Of a DNA stretch of 64,000 nucleotides, positions 27,499-36,079 are shown in pieces. The translations under genes were made by a program, and so were the position numbers. The DNA is from CAZEPJ01 sp964514105 (GTDB lineage: Bacteria > Desulfobacterota > Desulfocorpusculales > Desulfocorpusculum), in NCBI GenBank assembly GCA_964514105.1, contig CAZEPJ010000004.1:1-64000 (forward strand), written 5' to 3'. How positions within the stretch are numbered: the first letter of the stretch is position 1; each line of letters opens with the position of its first letter. The notes under the pieces were generated by a model. That model did not search any database. It was not told the origin of the DNA and saw nothing but the letters and a program-made list of their open reading frames with translations.

Positions 27499-27536
27499 GG
27501 GAGTAGGGAGGGAGCCCTGGGCCCCTCCCTACTCCC
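27499..27536. terminator. Bidirectional terminator hairpin between glgP and convergent lipoprotein gene
   Basis: GGGAGTAGGGAGGG (27499-27512) and CCCTCCCTACTCCC (27523-27536) are perfect 14-base arms, and the loop itself contains GCCC-T-GGGC. The right arm includes the stop codon (27529-27531) of the minus-strand gene. No long U-tract follows in either direction, but stem strength and position argue for a shared terminator. Confidence 0.75.
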
Positions 27537-28131
27537 GGGGGCGATCCCGTTCCCGACGGATGATCATGAGGGCCTTGACCTTGCGCGGGGCCGCTTCCGC
27601 AATGAAGACGAGCTGATAGGGCTTTTCCGCGCCGTAGATCCATTCGATCTCATCGCCCGTCTCCCGTGTCTGCTGGGGCGGCCCCAACGCCTTCTCCAGG
27701 CGGGATAGCTCCCACCCCCCCCGGACGTCCTTGGATACCCGGCCCTCGAAAGCCCTGTACCGATCGGCCGGGGTCAGGAAGACGTACACGTTGAAGAGCC
27801 TGGCCGTCACGGGGTCGTACGTCCTGCCCTCGCTGTCGAAGGCGAACTCCAACCCCTTGCCGTAGTACTTCAGGTACAGGCGGGGCGTCCGCCAGAGCCA
27901 TCGCTGGGTACGGGTCTCCTCGTCGGGCCTGCCCAGGGCGTGGATCACCTGCTGAGGCGTGAGCCCCCGATCCGCTTTGAGGCCCATGACCGATGGCGTC
28001 TCGATGTCCAGTTGGGCGGAGGAGCAGCCGGCAAGGCCGGCGCCCCAGGATAGCAGGAGGGGGAGGGTTGCCGCCAGCAGTCCGATTTGGACCCGGAGGC
28101 CGTCAAGCTTCCCACGGAGCCTGGATCCCAT
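27529..28131 (-). CDS. Lipoprotein of unknown function at the end of the liv-type operon
   Basis: The 200-residue protein has a signal region with a perfect lipobox LAGC and lipidated Cys36. The mature part starts with a variable stretch, then GLTPQQVIHALGRPDEETR, a motif resembling the repeat of SmpA/BamE-like lipoproteins, where a strand and helix pair bind partner proteins. Later comes LEKALGPPQQTRETG, a second similar element. The start overlaps the region just past the upstream ATPase stop (six-base gap) and its ribosome site GGAGGTGTAAAG lies within that gene's end, so it is likely co-transcribed. An envelope role is inferred; its link to amino-acid uptake is unknown. Confidence 0.7.
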   Translation of the reverse strand: MGSRLRGKLDGLRVQIGLLAATLPLLLSWGAGLAGCSSAQLDIETPSVMGLKADRGLTPQQVIHALGRPDEETRTQRWLWRTPRLYLKYYGKGLEFAFDSEGRTYDPVTARLFNVYVFLTPADRYRAFEGRVSKDVRGGWELSRLEKALGPPQQTRETGDEIEWIYGAEKPYQLVFIAEAAPRKVKALMIIRRERDRPRE

Positions 28132-28137
28132 GCGTCT

Positions 28138-28854
28138 TTACACCTCCAGATACTTGGCCTTGATCTCGGGGCTGGCGTTCAGTTCGCCAACGGTACCGGA
28201 AAAACCGATATGGGCCTTTCCCATGAGGTACACGCGATGGGTCAGGGAGAGGGCCACCTTGACGTTGTGCTCCACCAGGAGGATGGACACCCCCGCCTGG
28301 TTGATCTCCCGGAGGATGTCCCGGACTTCCCGGACCAGGAGAGGGGCGAGTCCCTCGGTGGGCTCGTCCACCAGAAGGAGATCCGGGTTTCCCATGAGGG
28401 AGCGGCCAATGGCCAGCATCTGCTGCTCCCCGCCTGACAGAAGCCTCCCTTTCTGAGCCGCCCGCTCCCGCAGCTTGGGGAAGTGTTCGTAGATCCTCGC
28501 CTCGTTCCAGGGTGGCCGCTCCGCGTCCGGGATGATCGCCACCCGTTTGATCCCCATGGAAAGGTTTCCCGCCACCGTGAGGTTGGGGAAGATCCGGCGA
28601 TCCTCCGGGACGTACCCGATTCCGGCCCTGGCGATCTTGAAGGGAGGCCTTCCCATGATCTCCCTGCCGCGAAACGAGATCGATCCCGACTGGGGTTTGA
28701 CGAGGCCCATGATGCTCTTGAGGGTCGTGCTCTTTCCCATGCCGTTTCGGCCCAGGAGTCCGACGATCTCCTGCTTTTCCACCTCCAGGGACACCCCCTG
28801 GAGCACATGGCTCGACCCGTAGTAAGTGTTCAATTCCTTCAAGCGGAGAAGCAT
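28138..28854 (-). CDS. livF: Branched-chain amino acid-type ABC transporter ATPase
   Basis: The 238-residue ATPase matches LivF in length and layout. Walker A is GRNGMGKST near residue 35-43, the signature is LSGGEQQMLAIGRSLM, and Walker B is LLLVDEPTEGLAP with the switch His in VEHNVKVAL. It belongs to the high-affinity amino-acid importer family that also carries amides, urea, aromatic acids and other substrates. It follows the LivG-type gene with a two-base gap. The gene order G then F and the complete set of five importer genes support co-expression. Confidence 0.93.
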   Translation of the reverse strand: MLLRLKELNTYYGSSHVLQGVSLEVEKQEIVGLLGRNGMGKSTTLKSIMGLVKPQSGSISFRGREIMGRPPFKIARAGIGYVPEDRRIFPNLTVAGNLSMGIKRVAIIPDAERPPWNEARIYEHFPKLRERAAQKGRLLSGGEQQMLAIGRSLMGNPDLLLVDEPTEGLAPLLVREVRDILREINQAGVSILLVEHNVKVALSLTHRVYLMGKAHIGFSGTVGELNASPEIKAKYLEV

Positions 28855-28856
28855 CG

Positions 28857-29603
28857 CTACAGCTCCGCGTCGCCGAGATAGGCATCCTTGACTTGGCGGT
28901 TCTCTTTGATCTCTTCGGGCGGTCCCACGGCGAGGACCTGCCCGCGGTGCAGAACGGTGATGCGATCCGCCAGGGAGAAGACCACGTCCATGTCGTGCTC
29001 GATGATGACCACGGTCTTACCCTCCGTGAGGCGCCTGATGAGTTCCACGGCTCTGTGGGTTTCATCCCGCGACATGCCCGCCGTGGGCTCGTCGAGCATG
29101 ACCAGATCGGGGTCCGTGCCCAAGGCCATGCTGATCTCCAGCGACCGGTGCTTCCCGTACGAGAGGAGCCCAGCCTGGAGATCCCGTTCCTGGACCAGGT
29201 TGACGCGGGTGAGGACCGCCTCCGTGGCCTCGGTGATCCACCGCATTCGGTCCACCCGATGGAGCATGTCCATGCGGATGCGGCCTTTGGAAAGGACGGC
29301 CAGCCGCACGTTCTGAAAGGCCGTCAGGCGATCGAAGGTGCTCGTGATCTGGAACGAGCGGCCCATGCCCATGCGGGCCAGCCTGTGCGGTTTCTCCCCC
29401 GTCACGTCGCGCCCCTTGAAGAACACCTTGCCCCGCGTGGGTCGATAGGTGCCTGTGATGACATTGAAGAGGGTGGTCTTGCCGGCCCCGTTGGGTCCGA
29501 TGATGGCGTGGCGCTCTCCCTCTTTCACCGCAAGGCCGACGTCGAAGAGAACCGAGAGCGATCTGAAGGCGTGGCAGAGGCCTCTGGTCTCGAGGATGTT
29601 CAT
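28857..29603 (-). CDS. livG: Branched-chain amino acid-type ABC transporter ATPase
   Basis: The 248-residue protein has Walker A GPNGAGKTT near residue 36-44, and the LivG-specific segment MGRSFQITSTFDRLTAFQN after the first lobe. The signature motif is unusual: LLSYGKHRSLEISMAL takes the place of the LSGGxQ box, as commonly seen in LivG. Walker B is LVMLDEPTAGMS. The upstream permease gene overlaps its start by four bases, and the LivF-type gene follows. It supplies the second ATP site of the importer. Confidence 0.93.
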   Translation of the reverse strand: MNILETRGLCHAFRSLSVLFDVGLAVKEGERHAIIGPNGAGKTTLFNVITGTYRPTRGKVFFKGRDVTGEKPHRLARMGMGRSFQITSTFDRLTAFQNVRLAVLSKGRIRMDMLHRVDRMRWITEATEAVLTRVNLVQERDLQAGLLSYGKHRSLEISMALGTDPDLVMLDEPTAGMSRDETHRAVELIRRLTEGKTVVIIEHDMDVVFSLADRITVLHRGQVLAVGPPEEIKENRQVKDAYLGDAEL

Positions 29604-30589
29604 GATGCGGCCTCCATACGCTTCTCTCTCCGAGGCCGTCGTTGGCCCATCGCGCGAATCACGCCGGCCAGGCCCATGGGCGCGAACATCACCACGAGGA
29701 TGAAGACGCTCCCCGTGACCAGCTCCACCCGCTCCGTGAACCTCGTGATCAGTTCATCCAGGATGGCCATGATGGCAGAACCGTACAGGGGGCCGAAGAA
29801 GCTTCCGATGCCTCCGATGTACGACATCATGATGGGGACGAAGGACGTGTAGGCGGACAGCGCTCCGTCGGTGGAGACCAGGTTCTGGAACAGGGCGTAC
29901 ACCGCGCCCGCCACCCCGGCAAACCCGCCGGAAACGAGGAACACGATGGCCTTGGTGTGGGGCACCTTGAAGCCGAGATACTCCACCCGATTCGGGTTGT
30001 CCCGGATGGCCACCATGACCGTGCCCAGGGGTGTCTTGGTGAAATGCCACAGGAGCCAGACGCACATCCCCGTCAGCGCCACGGCGAAATAGAAGAAGTT
30101 CGTGGGGTAGCTCATCTCCACGCTCAGCACACCGGGGATGCTAAACGGCGGGATGGGAAAGCCGCCCACGCCGTCCTCCCCCCCCGTCACCTCCCGGTAC
30201 TTCAGACAGATGACGTACATGAGCTGGCCAAAGGCGAGGGTCAACATGGCGAAGGCGGTCCCGCTGACCCGGACCAGGAGGGGGCTGGTGATCAGGGCCA
30301 GGATGACGGCCGACAGTCCACCGATGAGGATGGCGGGGAACAGCGGCAGGCCCGGGATGTGACGAAGGGCCAGGGCCGTGGCGTACGCGCCCCCCCCGAA
30401 AAAGAGGGCGTGTCCGAAACTGAGGAGCCCCGTGAACCCCAACAGCAAATTGTACGTGACCGCATAGAGGCCGAAAATGGCGAACAGCACGAAAACGTTG
30501 GTGTAGTAAATGCCCAGGACGTGGGGGTAGCACACCAGGGCAAGCAGGGCGATGGCCCACAGGGCGAGGCGCTTGAAGGGATACCTCAT
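29600..30589 (-). CDS. livM: Branched-chain amino acid-type ABC transporter permease
   Basis: This 329-residue integral membrane protein has about nine hydrophobic helices. The LivM hallmark NLLLGFTGLLSFGHALFFG is near residues 47-65, and the coupling-loop-like region AIRDNPNRVEYLGF occurs around 195-208. The C terminus ends in a basic Arg-rich tail. Its stop region overlaps the following ATPase gene by four bases, and it overlaps the LivH-type gene before it by four bases. It forms the membrane channel together with that second permease. Confidence 0.92.
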   Translation of the reverse strand: MRYPFKRLALWAIALLALVCYPHVLGIYYTNVFVLFAIFGLYAVTYNLLLGFTGLLSFGHALFFGGGAYATALALRHIPGLPLFPAILIGGLSAVILALITSPLLVRVSGTAFAMLTLAFGQLMYVICLKYREVTGGEDGVGGFPIPPFSIPGVLSVEMSYPTNFFYFAVALTGMCVWLLWHFTKTPLGTVMVAIRDNPNRVEYLGFKVPHTKAIVFLVSGGFAGVAGAVYALFQNLVSTDGALSAYTSFVPIMMSYIGGIGSFFGPLYGSAIMAILDELITRFTERVELVTGSVFILVVMFAPMGLAGVIRAMGQRRPRREKRMEAAS

Positions 30590-31458
30590 TCCCGCTCTCC
30601 GAACAACCCCAACGGCTTGAACGCGAGGACGATGGCCATGAAGGAGAACATGAGCACCGGCGCCAGCTTGGGGAAGAACTGGATCCCGTACGCGTTCAAC
30701 TCCCCCAGGAACAATGAGACGATGAATGCCCCCAGAAGGCTGCCGAATCCACCCGTCACCACCACGACGAACGCATCCATCCCGACTTGGTCGGCCATGC
30801 CGGGAAACACGGTCAGGATGGGCGTGATGGCCACCCCGGCCACTCCCGCCAGCCAGGTGCCGATACCGAAGACGAGCATGAACACGAGGGGTACGTTGAC
30901 TCCGAGGGCGTTGACCATGCCCGCGTCCGATACCGCCGCGCGGACGATCTCCCCCAGGCGGGTCTCGTAAAGTACGAGGGCCATGATCCCCAGGATCGCC
31001 AGGGAGAGGCCGATGACGAAGATGCGGTACAGGGGGTATTTCAAATCTCCAATCCAGACAAAGCCGTCCAGGGGCTTGGGCACGGCGACCATCAGAGGCT
31101 CTGTCCCCCAGAATGTCTTGACGACCTCCACCATGACCAGCATGATGCCCAGGGTAATGAGCAGTTCACTGACGTGGCCGAAAGCGTGGACCCTCCTCAG
31201 CAGGAAGCGTTCACACAGGATCCCGAAGAAGGCCGCGATCAGGGGCGCCAGGATGAGCGCAAGCCAGAAGCTGCCCGTGGACTTGAGGAAGCTGTACCCG
31301 AAGTACGCGGCCAACATGAAGAACGATGCGTGCGCTAGGTTCAGGATGCCCATCATCCCGAAGATCAAGGTGAGACCGGACGCCACGAGAAAGAGCAACA
31401 TGCCATAGGCCAGACCGTTAACGGCCTGGGCCACATACATGGATGCCACCGAGTCCAT
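30586..31458 (-). CDS. livH: Branched-chain amino acid-type ABC transporter permease
   Basis: The 290-residue membrane protein begins with a short polar stretch and then LAYGMLLFLVASGLTLIFGM, the standard LivH opening, followed by GILNLAHASFFMLAAY. The C-terminal half has the conserved VVTGGFGSLLGAFI segment. Length and helix count are typical. It follows the binding-protein gene on the same strand after a 142-base gap and overlaps the next permease gene by four bases. Confidence 0.92.
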   Translation of the reverse strand: MDSVASMYVAQAVNGLAYGMLLFLVASGLTLIFGMMGILNLAHASFFMLAAYFGYSFLKSTGSFWLALILAPLIAAFFGILCERFLLRRVHAFGHVSELLITLGIMLVMVEVVKTFWGTEPLMVAVPKPLDGFVWIGDLKYPLYRIFVIGLSLAILGIMALVLYETRLGEIVRAAVSDAGMVNALGVNVPLVFMLVFGIGTWLAGVAGVAITPILTVFPGMADQVGMDAFVVVVTGGFGSLLGAFIVSLFLGELNAYGIQFFPKLAPVLMFSFMAIVLAFKPLGLFGERE

Positions 31459-31600
31459 CGGCTGTCCCTCAGCTTGCGTTGAACAAGGACGGATATCTCC
31501 TCATGGGACCCCTCCGATCCTCTCCGGACTGGAGATGGCGGGCCCGGAACCGGGGCAGGTTGGGCGCTCCCTCACACCCCACCCGCCCCTGGCGTGCTGC

Positions 31601-33001
31601 CTACTTCTTGGCCCTCCCTTTGAGGGGGGGATCCAGGGTAGGGGTGCAATACTCCGCCGGGATCGTGAAGATCTCGCCCGTATTGGAGATCTTGTCGAAC
31701 CAATGATACGGGGGAACGGTCATGGATGCCTTCTGCTGTTCGGGGAGCACGTACTCGGTGATGTAAATGTCCCGGACGGCCGTGTGATCGTCTGCCCGCA
31801 TCTTCAGCACACCGGCCAACGTCCTGTACTCGTCTCCCTCCCACACCTTGATGATCTTCTCCGGGTCGGTGCTCCCGGCCCTCTCCACGACGCTCATGAG
31901 CCAGTACGTGGACATGATGCACTCCCCGATGGTCCCGCCGGGCCACCGGTACAGCTGGGTGTTGTACGGCTCCTTCCATTTGTTCTTCCACAGCTCGTGC
32001 CAGGTCAGGGTGAACTTCTGACGACCCGGGTCCTTGAGGTCCACCATGTAATGGTTCATGTTGACCAGGCCCCTGGTTCCCTGCACGCCGATGGCGTGGA
32101 GGGCGTTGGGCTCGTCGATGAAGATATTGAGGACCGGAATGTCCACCCCCATGTCGCGGCAGGTCTTGAGAAGGTTCCCCCCGTCGGGGAGCCAGTCCCC
32201 TGTATAAATGACCTCGGCGCCGGACGCCTTGATCTTGGTCACGTACGGCGCGAAGTCCTTGGCGAACAGCGGGTGGTAGTCCTCGCCCACGACCTGGGCC
32301 TCCGGGTAGTATTTCTTCAACCCCTTTTTGAACTCCTCAGCCAGTTCGTGTCCGAAGGCGTAATCCTGGCAGAGGATGTAGAACTTCTTCTCGTGTTTGC
32401 GGATTTTGCCGTAAAAATAGGCCCCTGCCTGGCCAAAGGTGCTGGTTCGCGTGAAGGTCTGAAACACATAGGGGCTGAAGTTCTTGGCATCCATGAGGTA
32501 ATCCGAGCAGGCGAGGGAGTTCTGATGGATCACCTTGTATTTGTTGGCGACCTGGGAGATGATGGCGGCCAGGTGGCTTCCGGATGTGCCCCAGAGGAAC
32601 TGGACCTTGTCCTCAAGCACCAGCCTCTCGGCGGCCTTCTTGGTGTCCTCGGGCTTGCCCTTGGTGTCCCCCTTGATGAAGACGACCTTTTTCTTCTTGC
32701 CGTCTACCAGAATGCCCCCCCGCTTGTTGATGTCGTGGGCGACCCAGTTGCAGGTGAGCCAGAAGATCTCCCCATTTCCCGCTCCCGGGCCGGAGAAAAT
32801 CTGAAGCAGTCCGATCTTGATGACGTCCCCTGTGGGGATCACCGGATTGTTGGGATCGAAATCCGACATGTCCGACATCTTGTTGATGTCGAAGGCCGCC
32901 GAACCGGCGAGGGCGGTGGGAGCGATGCCGGCGGCGGCCCCCAGCACGCCCGTGACGAAAGTCAGAATCAGGACCAAACGGGCCTTGGCGGTGGATCTCA
33001 T
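31601..33001 (-). CDS. Periplasmic amino-acid/amide-type substrate-binding protein (LivK-like)
   Basis: The start is placed at 33001 because GAGGAGGAAACG lies directly upstream, giving 466 residues. A signal peptide of about 30 residues (ending ALAGS) is followed by a type-1 periplasmic binding fold, longer than classical LivK (about 345), so it belongs to the extended ABC-type solute-binding branch. Recognisable segments are IKIGLLQIFSGPGAGNGE, NKRGGILVDGKKKKVVF and KIKASGAEVIYTGDW. Substrates of this branch include aromatic acids, amides and short-chain acyl compounds; the neighbouring acyl-CoA genes fit an organic-acid or branched-chain substrate. It is the first importer gene, after the MerR gene. 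Confidence 0.88.
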   Translation of the reverse strand: MRSTAKARLVLILTFVTGVLGAAAGIAPTALAGSAAFDINKMSDMSDFDPNNPVIPTGDVIKIGLLQIFSGPGAGNGEIFWLTCNWVAHDINKRGGILVDGKKKKVVFIKGDTKGKPEDTKKAAERLVLEDKVQFLWGTSGSHLAAIISQVANKYKVIHQNSLACSDYLMDAKNFSPYVFQTFTRTSTFGQAGAYFYGKIRKHEKKFYILCQDYAFGHELAEEFKKGLKKYYPEAQVVGEDYHPLFAKDFAPYVTKIKASGAEVIYTGDWLPDGGNLLKTCRDMGVDIPVLNIFIDEPNALHAIGVQGTRGLVNMNHYMVDLKDPGRQKFTLTWHELWKNKWKEPYNTQLYRWPGGTIGECIMSTYWLMSVVERAGSTDPEKIIKVWEGDEYRTLAGVLKMRADDHTAVRDIYITEYVLPEQQKASMTVPPYHWFDKISNTGEIFTIPAEYCTPTLDPPLKGRAKK

Positions 33002-33105
33002 CGTTTCCTCCTCACAAATAGGCTGGTGGGAACTGTTCGGGGCGACCGTGCTCATCATCCTGGCTGGTCTGTCGTCGAGGCGATCACCTCCCTTCCGCTT
33101 CCCAT

Positions 33106-33120
33106 CGGCCCTGAGGGCCG
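33106..33120. repeat. Inverted repeat upstream of the liv-type binding-protein gene
   Basis: CGGCCCT (33106-33112) and AGGGCCG (33114-33120) flank a single base, about 105 bases before the binding-protein ATG at 33001. It could be an operator or the stem of a weak hairpin in the transcript from the MerR gene. Only one copy was found. Confidence 0.3.
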
Positions 33121-33171
33121 TCCAAACAAGGATCAATTCCCCCGCCCGCGCCGGGGCGCCTCGGGAGGGTA

Positions 33172-33957
33172 TTACGCCCTGGGAGGGGCCAAAGGGGGCC
33201 GTACCCCCTTCTTGGCGGCACGCCTCTGGTTCGGGGACTGCGCCTTCCCGGGGGGGGCGATCTCCAGGAGGTCGAGGATGCGCCGATTCTCCTCCCGGGA
33301 CAGCTTTCGGTAGAGATGGTAAAAGAAGACGCTCATGACCTCACTGGCGCGGACCGCCCGTTGGGCGTACTCCTGCGGGGTGCACTTCCCCAAGGCCCCC
33401 TCCATGAAGTACCGGTGGGACATCACCACGATCTGACGGAACAGGTCACGGTAGTGCCGGAGGGCTTCGGGGTCGAACCCGTCCTTGGGCCCCAGCCCGA
33501 TCCGGTCCATGTCCACGACCACCTTGCCCAGGGTGATGTCGTCCTGGGAATACGTCTTCTGGCCGTCGCGCACCTCCGGCGAGATGATGCCCCACTCCTC
33601 CATCTTCGCCAGCCATTTGCGACCCAGGCCCGTGGCCTCCCGAAACGCTTCCTGTCCCTGGATCTCTCCCGGCAGGAGCTGATCCACGGGGCGGAAGTAC
33701 TCGCTGTGGAGCTGGAGCATGGTCTCCCTTTCGGGCGATTCCCGTTGGTTCCTGAGGACCTTCTTGATGATCGACAGGGGGAGAAAACGGTGGTCCTGAA
33801 GTTCCTTGATGAGCTGGAGTCGCTTGATGAAGAACTCGTCGTAATCGGCGACGTTCCTTCCGCGCTTCCGGGGTTTGGGGAGGAGTCCCTCCCGGATGTA
33901 GTAGTGGATGGTCTCCCTGGAGACCTGGGCGCGTTGAACGAGTTCGGAGATCTTCAC
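33172..33957 (-). CDS. MerR-family transcriptional regulator
   Basis: The best start is a GTG at 33957, with AGGGAGG just upstream, giving 261 residues. A longer ATG frame lacks a site. The N-terminal MerR winged helix begins VKISELVQRAQVSRETIHYY, with IREGLLPKP as the wing. The long coiled segment of MerR dimers follows. The C-terminal 130 residues form a large helical domain with a second helix-turn-helix-like stretch, GLGRKWLAKMEEWGII, and no metal-binding Cys cluster, so a small organic effector is expected. It is divergent from the acyl-CoA ligase gene and upstream of the importer; control of one or both is the likely role. Confidence 0.82.
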   Translation of the reverse strand: MKISELVQRAQVSRETIHYYIREGLLPKPRKRGRNVADYDEFFIKRLQLIKELQDHRFLPLSIIKKVLRNQRESPERETMLQLHSEYFRPVDQLLPGEIQGQEAFREATGLGRKWLAKMEEWGIISPEVRDGQKTYSQDDITLGKVVVDMDRIGLGPKDGFDPEALRHYRDLFRQIVVMSHRYFMEGALGKCTPQEYAQRAVRASEVMSVFFYHLYRKLSREENRRILDLLEIAPPGKAQSPNQRRAAKKGVRPPLAPPRA

Positions 33958-34061
33958 ACCGCGCCTCCCTGGAGACAAGGCGCGAGAGCCGTCTCCCGGC
34001 GAAGCTGAGAAGCGGAGCCTGACCCGGAACACAAGGATCTGTAAGATACCGTAGCTGGGAT

Positions 34062-34109
34062 GTCAAGGAAAAAAACCAATCTTTTGTAGTCCTCAAGATT
34101 TTCTTGACT
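34062..34109 (+). promoter_or_regulatory. Operator/promoter candidate in the MerR-ligase divergent region
   Basis: TCAAGATTTTCTTGA (34093-34107) is a perfect 6-3-6 palindrome. GTCAAG at 34062-34067 and CTTGAC at 34103-34108 form a wider inverted pair. TTGACT at 34104-34109 could be a -35 box for the ligase gene, with TAGTAA at 34125-34130 as a poor -10. This fits a MerR operator but is unproven. Confidence 0.4.
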
Positions 34110-34206
34110 TTTTCATGGAGTGTGTAGTAATGCTCCGTCACACGTCGAGCTTCCGGGGCATCCGCATCAGGGGCCCGTTCAATCCCGTCCCAGGAGGTCA
34201 TCCCCC

Positions 34207-35868
34207 ATGGAACCCAGACCCTGGCAGCGGCACTACGACTACAACGTCCCCCTGACGATCCGCTATCCGCGAATCCCTCTTCAGGATCTGATCGAGGTGC
34301 CTGCCGGCGCTTATCCCGACAAGACGGCCCTGAGCTTCTACGGAAGCGAGATGACCTTCTGGGAGGTTCGCCATCTGATCCTGCGAATGGCCAACGCCCT
34401 GGGAAGGCTGGGGGTGAAGAAGGGAGACCGGGTGGGCATGCACCTGCCCAACTCCCCCCAGTACGTCATCGCCAACTACGCCGCCCTGTTCGTGGGGGCC
34501 ATCGTGGTGAACCTCAACCCCATGTACACCGTGGAAGAGCTCAAGCTCATGTGCGGGAGGACCGGGGTCACCACCCTGTTCACCTTCGACATGGTCCTGC
34601 CCAACGTCCGGGCTCTGTGCCAGGCGGTGGAGATCCCCCGCGTCATCGTCACCAAGGTGACCGACTACATTCAGGGGCTGGGACAGAGCACCAAGGCGAG
34701 CCTGGAACTGGAAGGGCCATGGCATCACTTCTCGGAACTCTTGGAGGCATGCACGGACAGCAAGCGCCCGCGGGTCCAGGTCAACCCCGAGGACCCGGCC
34801 ATGATCCAGTTCACAGGGGGAACCACGGGGATCCCCAAGGGCGCCGTCCTCACCCACGCCAACCTGGTGGCCGCCACCTTCCAGTGTTCGCTGTGGGGCT
34901 CACCCACCATAGGCCTCACTCCCCCCGAGCGCCGCAGGGTCCTGGCGGTCCTTCCGTTCTTCCACGTGTACGGTAACATCGTGGTCATGAACTGGGCGTT
35001 CTTCAACTGCGCCACCCAGATCCTGGTGCCTCGATTCCAGATCGACGAACTCATGGGCCTCATGGCCAACTTCAAGGAAATCACCTTTTTCCCGGCCGTC
35101 CCCACCATGATCACGGCCATCATGAACCATCCCAAGGCCCCTGAACTCGATCTGGCCAAGAAGCTGGGGTTGCTCAACTCTGGCGCCGCACCCATGCCCG
35201 TGGAGATCATCGAGCAGGTCAAGGACATGGGGATCTTCTTCAGCGAGGGGTGGGGCATGAGCGAGACGACCTCGCTGGGCATCGCCAATCCCATTTTGGG
35301 GCTCAAGAAGGTCGGGAGCATCGGCATCCCATTTCCCGACACGGACGTGAAGATCGTCGACGTGGAAGAGGGCAGGGAGGAGGTCAAACCGGGCGAGCCG
35401 GGCGAGATCATCATCCGAAGCCCGCTCATCATGAAGGAGTACTGGGAGAACCCGGAGGAGACGGCGGGCCAGATCCGCAACGGATGGCTCCATTCGGGCG
35501 ACATCGCCGTCCGCGACGAGGACGACTACTTCTTCATCGTGGACCGAAAAAAGGATATGATCATCGCCGGCGGTTTCAACGTCTACCCTAGGGAGATCGA
35601 CGAGGTCCTCTTCCAACATCCCAAGGTCATGGACGCGGTCTCCGTGGGCATCGCAGATCCGTACCGCGGGGAGACGGTGAAGGCGTACGTGGTCATCAAG
35701 CCCGGAGAAGCGGCCACGGCGGAGGAGATCATCGAGTTCTGCAAGATCCGGCTGGCCGCATACAAGGTACCCAAGCTGGTGGAATTCCGGGAGACCCTCC
35801 CCAAGTCCGCCGTGGGCAAGATCCTCCGCAAGGTGCTTCGGGCAGAGGAAGAGGCCAAGAGAGGCTGA
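34207..35868 (+). CDS. Long-chain-fatty-acid-type acyl-CoA ligase (AMP-binding)
   Basis: The start at 34207 gives 553 residues with AGGAGG about ten bases upstream. Adenylate-forming motifs occur in order: FTGGTTGIPKG near 202-212 (phosphate-binding loop), GWGMSETTS near 347-355, LHSGDIAVRDEDDYFFIVDR, then KDMIIAGGFNVYPREIDEVL. The C-terminal catalytic Lys is in PKSAVGKILRK. It would activate a carboxylic acid to acyl-AMP and then to acyl-CoA in the cytoplasm. The downstream FadB/J-like fusion and acyl-CoA dehydrogenase provide the next beta-oxidation steps. The exact chain length or branching of the acid is not readable. Confidence 0.92.
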   Translation: MEPRPWQRHYDYNVPLTIRYPRIPLQDLIEVPAGAYPDKTALSFYGSEMTFWEVRHLILRMANALGRLGVKKGDRVGMHLPNSPQYVIANYAALFVGAIVVNLNPMYTVEELKLMCGRTGVTTLFTFDMVLPNVRALCQAVEIPRVIVTKVTDYIQGLGQSTKASLELEGPWHHFSELLEACTDSKRPRVQVNPEDPAMIQFTGGTTGIPKGAVLTHANLVAATFQCSLWGSPTIGLTPPERRRVLAVLPFFHVYGNIVVMNWAFFNCATQILVPRFQIDELMGLMANFKEITFFPAVPTMITAIMNHPKAPELDLAKKLGLLNSGAAPMPVEIIEQVKDMGIFFSEGWGMSETTSLGIANPILGLKKVGSIGIPFPDTDVKIVDVEEGREEVKPGEPGEIIIRSPLIMKEYWENPEETAGQIRNGWLHSGDIAVRDEDDYFFIVDRKKDMIIAGGFNVYPREIDEVLFQHPKVMDAVSVGIADPYRGETVKAYVVIKPGEAATAEEIIEFCKIRLAAYKVPKLVEFRETLPKSAVGKILRKVLRAEEEAKRG

Positions 35869-36031
35869 CGCGGAGAGGGGGCAGGGATCCGTCACTCGTG
35901 TTCGAGGTTCGTGCCCGTGGCGAATCCCCAGCCGCGAGCACGGACGCGGAAGGGGAGGGCCGGGGAAGATCTGACGCGGCAAGAGGAGGCGCGGGGCAAG
36001 GGAGAGTGGGGTATGGCGCCCCCCTGGATCC

Positions 36032-36051
36032 TTTCAGGCGGGAGCCTGAAA
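36032..36051 (+). promoter_or_regulatory. Perfect hairpin in the leader of the FadB/J-like gene
   Basis: TTTCAGGC (36032-36039), loop GGGA, GCCTGAAA (36044-36051). The stem ends 28 bases before the ATG at 36080, just ahead of the GCAGGAGG site. The two following genes have similar leader hairpins. Confidence 0.5.
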
Positions 36052-36079
36052 CCTGAAGTTCGAATGCAGGAGGTTCGCC

